From NCBI GenBank assembly GCA_029939445.1, contig JAOZSY010000010.1:1-24861 (forward strand): a stretch of 24,861 nucleotides of DNA, read 5' to 3'. Below are positions 7,618 through 12,925 of this stretch, one piece after another; within the stretch, counting starts at the first letter, position 1; each line of letters starts with the position of its first letter. Under the pieces are notes generated by a model, which was not told the origin of the DNA, did no database searches, and was given only the letters and a program-made list of their open reading frames with translations. Source of the stretch: Bacteroidales bacterium. Its GTDB lineage: Bacteria; Bacteroidota; Bacteroidia; Bacteroidales; UBA1556. The position numbers were made by a program, and so were the translations under genes.

Positions 7618-8799
7618 TTAAATCATAGATAAAGCGTGATCTAAATCAGCTATGATATCTTCAACATCCTCAATACCAACTGCAAAGCGAACCAAGCCGT
7701 CAGTGATATGAGCTTCTTCTCTATGTTCTTTAGAAATTTTAGAGTGAGTCATTGATGCAGGGTGTTGTATAAGTGTTTCCACACCACCTAATGATACCGC
7801 AAGTAGTGCAAGATGAACATTGTTCATAAGAGTCTTTCCTGCTTTCAAACCACCTTTTACTCCAAAGCTTATCATAGTACCTGGGCCTGCCATTTGTTTC
7901 TTCCCTAATTCGTATTGAGGGTGTGATTTTAAACCTGGGTATATTACCCATTCTACCTTAGGATGATTGTCAAGATAATCAGCTACTTTAATAGCATTTT
8001 CTTGAGCTCTATCAATTCTAATTCCTAGAGTTTTAAGACCTCTAATTACTAAGTAAGCTTGGTGAGGGTCCATATTGCTACCAATATTAACCATTGCACT
8101 TCTAATTTCTTTATAATACTCCTCGGTGCGAGTAACCACAATTCCACCAACGATATCAGCATGACCATTAATGAATTTTGTTAATGAGTGTAGCACTATG
8201 TCAACGCCCATTTCAAAAGGTTTTTGTAAATATGGTGAATTGAAAGTGTTGTCAACACAAACTGGAATTCCGTGTTTGCGAGCAATCTTTACAACAGCCT
8301 TTATGTCTGTAATTCCAATTGTTGGATTTGCGGGAGTTTCAATATATATAAGCTTTGTATTCTCTTGAATGGCGTTTTCTACATTTTGAGCGTCAGTTGC
8401 ATCTATATAAGTAGATTCTGTACCAAATTTCTTAAACATGGTTTCCATTACTACTCGCGAAGGACCATAAACTGCATTATGACTTACAATATGTGAGCCA
8501 GCACCTAATAATCCAAAATATACTGCTGTTACTGCACCCATTCCTGAGCCACAAGCAACACCTTTATAACCACCTTCAAGATCAGCAACTGCTACTTCTA
8601 ATGAGTTAATAGTAGGATTGCCAATACGTGTGTATATATATCCATCATCCTCCCCAGCAAAACATGCAGCACCGTGCTCAGCACTCTTAAAAGAGAAAGT
8701 TGATGTTTGATATATAGGTACAGTAGCACTTCCAAATTGATCGTCTATTGCTCCAGAATGAATTAGTTTTGAATTGAAACCTAGATTTTTTGTATCCAT
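7618..8799 (-). CDS. Cys/Met metabolism PLP enzyme (methionine gamma-lyase / cystathionine gamma-lyase family)
   Basis: A 393-aa fold-type I PLP enzyme of the gamma family, cytoplasmic, handling sulfur amino acids (gamma-elimination or replacement on methionine, cystathionine or an activated homoserine). Visible family features: VPIYQTSTFSF near the N-terminus, YTRIGNPT (56-63), the cofactor-stacking VYG (110-112), VDNTF (182-186), the PLP lysine Lys208 in HSLTKFINGHADIVGG, and the end motif SLGGVETLIQHPASMTHS followed by Arg371. Overall it is closest to methionine gamma-lyases (shared GAACFAGE, PASMTHS, GLVRFAVGIED). However, the residue that is an essential cysteine in many methionine gamma-lyases (YGCT, Cys116 in Pseudomonas putida) is Pro113 here (YGPS), so the substrate cannot be assigned. 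It is a single-gene unit converging on sdaA. Confidence 0.9.
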   Translation of the reverse strand: MDTKNLGFNSKLIHSGAIDDQFGSATVPIYQTSTFSFKSAEHGAACFAGEDDGYIYTRIGNPTINSLEVAVADLEGGYKGVACGSGMGAVTAVYFGLLGAGSHIVSHNAVYGPSRVVMETMFKKFGTESTYIDATDAQNVENAIQENTKLIYIETPANPTIGITDIKAVVKIARKHGIPVCVDNTFNSPYLQKPFEMGVDIVLHSLTKFINGHADIVGGIVVTRTEEYYKEIRSAMVNIGSNMDPHQAYLVIRGLKTLGIRIDRAQENAIKVADYLDNHPKVEWVIYPGLKSHPQYELGKKQMAGPGTMISFGVKGGLKAGKTLMNNVHLALLAVSLGGVETLIQHPASMTHSKISKEHREEAHITDGLVRFAVGIEDVEDIIADLDHALSMI

Positions 8800-8857
8800 T
8801 GTTTATATATTTTATGAGTGTTTTACCACTAGAGTTTGTATTATTATTAATGATTGG

Positions 8858-8865
8858 CAAATATA
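8858..8865 (-). promoter_or_regulatory. Probable -7 box of the PLP lyase gene
   Basis: The minus strand reads TATATTTG, about 60 bases before the ATG. The -33 region is degenerate. Confidence 0.4.
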
Positions 8866-8965
8866 TAGTTTATTTTATAATATAGGTTCTAAATTAATTC
8901 TAAATAAAACTAAATATTAATATATTTATTGATATGAACTATAAAAGAAAATGGATGATTACTAG

Positions 8966-8997
8966 TTTAATAAACCAAATAAAATAAACTATTTTTG
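8966..8997 (+). promoter_or_regulatory. Probable promoter of the pseudouridine synthase gene
   Basis: TATTTTTG (8990-8997) matches TAnnTTTG and TTTA (8966-8969), a near-match to TTTG, lies 20 bases upstream. The leader would be about 75 bases. Confidence 0.5.
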
Positions 8998-9077
8998 TAA
9001 GCTCGAAATAAGAAGAAAGAATAGTATAATATACCGTACCAACTGTGGCTTATTTTATTTAAAAACAGAAACAATTT

Positions 9078-9650
9078 ATGAGTAACTTTATTCTTCATAA
9101 ACCTTATGGATATATTAGTCAGTTTATTCGAAATCAATCGACTAGGAAAAACAAAAAACTACTGGGTGAATTATTTGATTTCCCTAAAGGTACAATGGCT
9201 ATTGGTCGTCTTGATGAAGACTCAGAGGGACTATTATTACTTACTAAAGATGGGAAGCTAAGTGAGAAAGTTAGGAGCAAGTCTATTGATAAAGAGTATT
9301 ATGCAGAAGTAGATGGATTGATAGATTCTGATGCTGTTGATAGATTAAAAAATGGTGTTGAAATAGCAATTCAAGGAAAAAAATATTTAACAAAAAAATG
9401 TAAAGCTAAACTCATATCAATTCCAAATTTTCCAGAGCGCTCTGTTCGTGTCCGTAATCATCGTCCAACTTCATGGGTATCTATTACTATTAATGAGGGG
9501 AAATTTCGACAAGTTCGTAAAATGACTGCTGCAGTGGGGTTTCCAACAATGCGATTGGTACGAGTTCGCATAGGTGGTTTACGTATGGATCAGTTAAACC
9601 CATCTAAGGTTATTGAATTAGATAATGACTTTGAAGAAGTGTTTTCCTGA
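9078..9650 (+). CDS. rluE: 23S rRNA pseudouridine synthase, RluE-like
   Basis: A 190-aa RNA pseudouridine synthase of the RsuA/RluB/E/F group, which isomerises specific uridines in ribosomal RNA. The catalytic motif is GRLDEDSEGLLLLT (residues 43-56) with catalytic Asp46. It starts directly with the catalytic domain (FILHKPYGYISQF) and has no N-terminal S4 domain, as in RluE, which modifies U2457 of E. coli 23S rRNA; that site assignment here is by analogy. The later motif INEGKFRQVRKMTAAVGFPT and the ending LVRVRIGGLR are typical. The stop TGA is followed within ten bases by a repeat copy and then a strong terminator. Confidence 0.9.
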   Translation: MSNFILHKPYGYISQFIRNQSTRKNKKLLGELFDFPKGTMAIGRLDEDSEGLLLLTKDGKLSEKVRSKSIDKEYYAEVDGLIDSDAVDRLKNGVEIAIQGKKYLTKKCKAKLISIPNFPERSVRVRNHRPTSWVSITINEGKFRQVRKMTAAVGFPTMRLVRVRIGGLRMDQLNPSKVIELDNDFEEVFS

Positions 9651-9658
9651 AATTAAAT

Positions 9659-9691
9659 GTTATACTGAGTGTTTTGCAGAGAAAAGCGAAG
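9659..9691 (+). repeat. Dispersed repeat, copy 1 (partial)
   Basis: Thirty-three bases starting GTTATACTGAGTG match copies 2 and 3 with one mismatch. It begins just after the rluE stop and then diverges, running into the terminator at 9709. Confidence 0.75.
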
Positions 9692-9708
9692 TGTTTCTCC
9701 ACTTTGCT

Positions 9709-9745
9709 AGTGAGGCGGTGACTTTGAGTCACCGCCTTACTTTTT
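9709..9745 (+). terminator. Terminator of the rluE-like gene
   Basis: AGTGAGGCGGTGAC (9709-9722) pairs with GTCACCGCCTTACT (9728-9741), including one G-U pair, with loop TTTGA, followed by TTTTT. Confidence 0.85.
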
Positions 9746-9775
9746 AAGTCAAATCATCAATGTAAATTTCAAAGC

Positions 9776-9887
9776 GTCATACTGAGTGTTTTGCAGAGAA
9801 AAGCGAAGCTTTTATCCAAAAATGTATATTAAGATGTCATACTGAGTGTTTTGCAGAGAAAAGCGAAGCTTTTATCCAAAAATGTAT
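9776..9887 (+). repeat. Dispersed repeat copies 2 and 3, direct repeat with 60-base period
   Basis: Bases 9776-9827 and 9836-9887 are identical over 52 bases, starting GTCATACTGAGTG and ending CAAAAATGTAT. Each contains the small hairpin AAAAGC-GAA-GCTTTT. Copy 3 is followed by CGAAGTATGAC (9888-9898), whose GTATGAC is complementary to the opening GTCATAC, so the complete element is palindromic at its ends. Confidence 0.85.
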
Positions 9888-9940
9888 CGAAGTATGACTT
9901 TTCCAATTAAACAATTCACCAATTAAACAACAAAAAAAAC

Positions 9941-9948
9941 TACTTTTG
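9941..9948 (+). promoter_or_regulatory. Probable -7 box of the acyl-CoA reductase gene; transcript may be leaderless
   Basis: TACTTTTG matches TAnnTTTG and lies only five bases before the ATG at 9954. Given the usual distance to the transcript start, the mRNA would begin at or next to the start codon. No TTTG -33 box is clear. Confidence 0.5.
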
Positions 9949-9953
9949 CACCC

Positions 9954-10934
9954 ATGAAATTAGAAGAAAGAATAGATGCATTATCAATCTTAGGAGAGCA
10001 ATTAAGTGGTTTAAAAGATGATAAGGTTGGTGGTGATTTTTGGCAATTATTAATAACTGCAGAAAATTTTAATCCTTGGTTTACTCAAGAATTTTTACAA
10101 TTGGCTCTCGATAATATTATAGAAATGTTAAGTTCTAAAGCAATGCAGGATTGGATTTCTAATTATAAATTGTTTTCCTTTGAAGATTCTGAATTACGAG
10201 TAGCTGTGATAATGGCTGGTAATATTCCTTTAGTAGGATTTCACGATTTCCTAAGTGTAATAATTAGTGGTAAAACATTTGTAGGAAAACTATCTTCTAG
10301 TGATAAAATACTGCTGCCATATATAGTGAAGCTATTGATAGATATTGAACCTAGATTTGCTGATAAAATAATTTTTGAGGAGGAGTTAGTTAAGAATTTT
10401 GATGCCGTTATAGCTACTGGGAGTAATAATTCATCAAGGTATTTTGATTATTATTTTGGTAAATACCCTAATATAATTAGAAAGAATAGGAATTCTATAG
10501 CATTAATTAAAGGTGATGAAACTCCAGAGCAACTTAAAGAATTAGGTAAGGATGTGTTTTATTATTTTGGTTTAGGTTGTCGTAATATTTCTAAAATAAT
10601 GCTTCCTAAAGGCTATAATATATCAACATTGCTTGATAATTTAAAGTCTTATGACAAAGTTAGTATGCATACCAAGTATTTGAATAATTATGAGTATCAG
10701 AAGTCATTATTGCTAATAAATAACGAAATGCATTTTGATAATGGGTTTTTATTGCTCCGCGAGAAGGAAGGGTTAGCAACTGCAGTTTCAGTTATTAATT
10801 ATGAATTTTATGACGATTATGATGCGCAGCTTAGGTTGCTAAATATGCAAAATGACCAAATTCAATGCATAGTAGAGGGAGAAAATGGAGTAAAAAATGG
10901 AGTAAAATTTGAAATACACAAAGCCCCAAATTAA
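9954..10934 (+). CDS. LuxC-like acyl-CoA reductase, C-terminus frameshifted
   Basis: A 326-aa member of the LuxC acyl-CoA reductase family (aldehyde dehydrogenase superfamily), expected to reduce fatty acyl-CoA to aldehyde with NADPH in the cytoplasm. Recognisable parts are MAGNIPLVGFHDFLSVIISG (88-107), the nucleotide-binding-type ATGSNNSSRYF (154-164) and GLGCRNISK (206-214), where Cys209 is the likely catalytic thiol. The frame stops at HKAPN, but the next frame continues directly as MEYADNVDVIEFLGQLN to 10987. This strongly resembles the usual end of this family (PxLxDYADxVDTxxFL). Adding one A to the AAA at 10928-10930 would join them as KAPKLMEYAD. So the gene is either truncated by a one-base deletion or affected by a sequence error. 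The gene is preceded by a -7 box five bases from the ATG and followed by the rpmE2 promoter. Confidence 0.82.
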   Translation: MKLEERIDALSILGEQLSGLKDDKVGGDFWQLLITAENFNPWFTQEFLQLALDNIIEMLSSKAMQDWISNYKLFSFEDSELRVAVIMAGNIPLVGFHDFLSVIISGKTFVGKLSSSDKILLPYIVKLLIDIEPRFADKIIFEEELVKNFDAVIATGSNNSSRYFDYYFGKYPNIIRKNRNSIALIKGDETPEQLKELGKDVFYYFGLGCRNISKIMLPKGYNISTLLDNLKSYDKVSMHTKYLNNYEYQKSLLLINNEMHFDNGFLLLREKEGLATAVSVINYEFYDDYDAQLRLLNMQNDQIQCIVEGENGVKNGVKFEIHKAPN

Positions 10935-10987
10935 TGGAATATGCTGATAATGTGGATGTAATTGAGTTTTTGGGGCAACTAAATTAA
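10934..10987 (+). pseudogene. Out-of-frame C-terminal remnant of the acyl-CoA reductase (17 aa)
   Basis: The ATG overlaps the upstream TAA (TAATG) and encodes MEYADNVDVIEFLGQLN, the family's conserved tail in the +2 frame relative to the main body. Independent translation by re-initiation is possible, but a lost A in the preceding run is simpler. Confidence 0.6.
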
Positions 10988-11025
10988 GCTATAATAAAAA
11001 AATAAAGAAAAAGTGCTTATATTGT

Positions 11026-11056
11026 TTTGTCATTAAACGAAATAGATGTACTTTTG
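11026..11056 (+). promoter_or_regulatory. Promoter of rpmE2
   Basis: TTTG (11026-11029), 19-base spacer, TACTTTTG (11049-11056): full consensus match. The predicted start near 11062 gives a 60-base leader containing a short hairpin at 11072-11085. Confidence 0.7.
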
Positions 11057-11122
11057 CCCTCCGAAAATAGGAAGCCTGATGGCTTATAGAAACGAATATA
11101 AAATTATTAAATAAATATAGAT

Positions 11123-11389
11123 ATGAAAGCAGACATTCATCCAAAAGATTATAGACTTGTTGTATTCCAAGACATGTCGAATGGCTACTCTTTTTTAACA
11201 AAATCAGCAGTTAATACAAAAGATACTATTAAGTGGGAAGACGGTAATGAGTACCCAGTATTTAAAATGGAAATTTCTCATACATCTCACCCTTTTTACA
11301 CTGGTAAGATGAAACTTATTGATTCAGCAGGTCGTGTTGATAAGTTTAAGAACAAATATAAGAAGCACTTCGATAAGAAGACTGTATAA
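11123..11389 (+). CDS. rpmE2: 50S ribosomal protein L31 type B (zinc-independent)
   Basis: An 88-aa ribosomal protein of the large subunit. The type B form is recognised by KADIHPKDYRLVVFQDMSNG, the central insertion, and SHPFYTGK followed by the basic end GRVDKFKNKYKKHF. It has no cysteine, so the zinc-binding CxxC of type A L31 is absent; elsewhere such paralogues replace the zinc form under zinc limitation. Whether a type A copy exists in this genome cannot be seen here. It is a single-gene unit with strong promoter and terminator. No Zur-like operator is obvious. Confidence 0.95.
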   Translation: MKADIHPKDYRLVVFQDMSNGYSFLTKSAVNTKDTIKWEDGNEYPVFKMEISHTSHPFYTGKMKLIDSAGRVDKFKNKYKKHFDKKTV

Positions 11390-11415
11390 TTATATCTGTT
11401 TTACAGAAAATACAG

Positions 11416-11441
11416 AAGCTCCTTATTTAGGGGCTTTTTTT
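11416..11441 (+). terminator. Terminator of rpmE2
   Basis: AAGCTCC (11416-11422) pairs with GGGGCTT (11430-11436), including one U-G pair, followed by a run of T. Confidence 0.8.
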
Positions 11442-11585
11442 ATGCCTACTAATTTCTAATTATTAAATATTTATTAGATGTTATAATTATTGATTTATAA
11501 GTGTTAAATAAAAGAAAGTGATTTTTAATGTGAAATTATTAGGCTTTTAATAATTCATGTTAGGATATTTATTCTTAAAATTTCC

Positions 11586-11615
11586 TTGCAAATACCAAAA
11601 AAAATCTTATCTTTG
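11586..11615 (+). promoter_or_regulatory. Promoter of the GlmU-like gene
   Basis: CTTG-type -33 box (TTG at 11586-11588), 19-base spacer, TATCTTTG (11608-11615). The leader would be about 40 bases. The rest of the 271-base gap holds the rpmE2 terminator and AT-rich sequence without features. Confidence 0.6.
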
Positions 11616-11660
11616 AAATCACAAACACAAAAGAAATAAACACAAAAATCATTTATAAGG

Positions 11661-12827
11661 ATGAATTATATATTATTTGATGATCAGACGGTTAGAGAGG
11701 ATATGAAGCCTCTTACATTTACAAAGCCAATTGCCGATATAAGATTTGGAATTACTACAATGCGTGAAAAATGGGAGCGTATTCTTGGCCAAAAAACTTC
11801 AAGTTTAACGGAGAAGTACTTATCTGTAAAATATCCTTTAATTAAGGATGAAAGTAATATATTGATTAATAGTTCCGTATGTCCATCCGAGGCTTTGCTA
11901 AAAGAAATTGAAGCTTTAAAAACTAATCAAGCTTTGGTAGGTAGTGAAAAGGTGATTGCGATGAATCTAAGTTTAGAGAATCTTGATTCGATGGAAATTG
12001 CTGAATCTGAAGAAGTGAAGTTAAAATCAGAAACCTTGTGTATTAATTACCCTTGGGATTTATTTTCTAAACTTGGTAAAGCTATTGAAAGTGATTTTGA
12101 AAAGCTTACTAAAGGAAGAAAATCGCAATCTATAAGTAAAACTAATAACTTTATTGGTGAGCATCCTGTTTTTATGGAAGAAGGAGCTAAGGTGGAATTT
12201 GCTACTTTAAATACTACGGATGGCCCAATATATATTGGAAAGGATGCAGAAATTATGGAAGGTGCTGTTATCAGAGGTCCTTTCACATTAGGTGATAATT
12301 CAAAGATAAATGCAAATGCTAGAATTTACGGTCCTACTTCAATAGGTCCTCATTCTAAAGTTGGAGGAGAAGTAAATAATTCATTGTTTCTTGGATATGC
12401 TAATAAATCACATGATGGGTATTTAGGTAATTCTGTAATTGGCGAATGGTGTAATTTGGGTGCCGGAACGAATGTTTCGAATCTTAAAAACACTTATGAT
12501 ATGGTACGTGTTTGGAATTATAGATTAGAAACATTTATTAATACAGAGTTGCAATTTTGTGGTTTGATAATAGGTGATCATTCTAAAACTAGTATTGGTA
12601 CTATGCTTAATACAGGAACAGTGGTTGGAGTAAGTACTAATTTGTTTGGAGCAGGTTTTCCTCGCCAATTTGTTAGCTCATTTGGTTGGGGTGGCTTTAG
12701 TGGCCTTAAGAAATATAACCTTAAGAAAGCTATTGAAGTTGCCGAGAGAGTTTATGCTCGTAGAGGTATGAAATTTGATAAAGTTGAAAAAAATATTTTT
12801 AAAGCAATACACGATTGTACTATATAG
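11661..12827 (+). CDS. GlmU-like bifunctional protein of the alternative Bacteroidota type
   Basis: A 388-aa putative sugar-1-phosphate nucleotidyltransferase/acyltransferase, thought to supply UDP-N-acetylglucosamine in bacteria lacking a standard GlmU. The N-terminus (NYILFDDQTVREDMKPLTF, then TKPIADIRFGITTMREKWER) is specific for this alternative family and lacks the standard GxGTRM pyrophosphorylase loop. From about residue 165 to 330 hexapeptide repeats form a left-handed beta-helix. SHDGYLGNSVIGEWCNLGAG (250-269) resembles the acetyltransferase site of GlmU, with His251 as candidate catalytic base. The C-terminal helix (KKAIEVAERVYARRGM) is usual for the family. It is a single-gene unit ending in a perfect hairpin. 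The exact reaction is inferred from the family, not shown by the sequence alone. Confidence 0.85.
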   Translation: MNYILFDDQTVREDMKPLTFTKPIADIRFGITTMREKWERILGQKTSSLTEKYLSVKYPLIKDESNILINSSVCPSEALLKEIEALKTNQALVGSEKVIAMNLSLENLDSMEIAESEEVKLKSETLCINYPWDLFSKLGKAIESDFEKLTKGRKSQSISKTNNFIGEHPVFMEEGAKVEFATLNTTDGPIYIGKDAEIMEGAVIRGPFTLGDNSKINANARIYGPTSIGPHSKVGGEVNNSLFLGYANKSHDGYLGNSVIGEWCNLGAGTNVSNLKNTYDMVRVWNYRLETFINTELQFCGLIIGDHSKTSIGTMLNTGTVVGVSTNLFGAGFPRQFVSSFGWGGFSGLKKYNLKKAIEVAERVYARRGMKFDKVEKNIFKAIHDCTI

Positions 12828-12856
12828 GTTAGTGTATTGAAAATATATATTATTGG

Positions 12857-12896
12857 GTTAAATCTGTAGAAATATACAGATTTAACTTTTTGTTTT
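12857..12896 (+). terminator. Terminator of the GlmU-like gene
   Basis: Perfect 12-bp stem GTTAAATCTGTA (12857-12868) / TACAGATTTAAC (12875-12886), six-base loop, then TTTTTGTTTTT. It argues against the TTG codon at 12890 being the start of the next gene. Confidence 0.85.
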
Positions 12897-12925
12897 TAAG
12901 GAGTTATTATAAACACAATTACGTT

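Larger units (their letters stand above)
9651..9953. other. 303-base intergenic region made mostly of repeats
   Basis: Between rluE and the acyl-CoA reductase gene, this stretch holds repeat copy 1, the rluE terminator, repeat copies 2 and 3, and a -7 box at 9941-9948. No coding frame is credible. Confidence 0.7.

Noticed and set aside
8171..8496. Two small plus-strand frames with membrane-like sequence
   Set aside because: Both are antisense shadows of the PLP lyase gene with no start context or homology.
9776..9887. CRISPR-like direct repeats
   Set aside because: Only two full copies, eight-base gaps between them and no cas genes; it is an intergenic repeat element instead.
10989..11201. 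Minus-strand 70-aa frame over the rpmE2 start
   Set aside because: It covers the rpmE2 promoter and coding start and shows no plausible protein features.
12890..12925. TTG start giving a 991-aa M16 protease
   Set aside because: The TTG is in the T tract of the upstream terminator, and the extra 12 residues precede a normal signal peptide at the ATG 12926.
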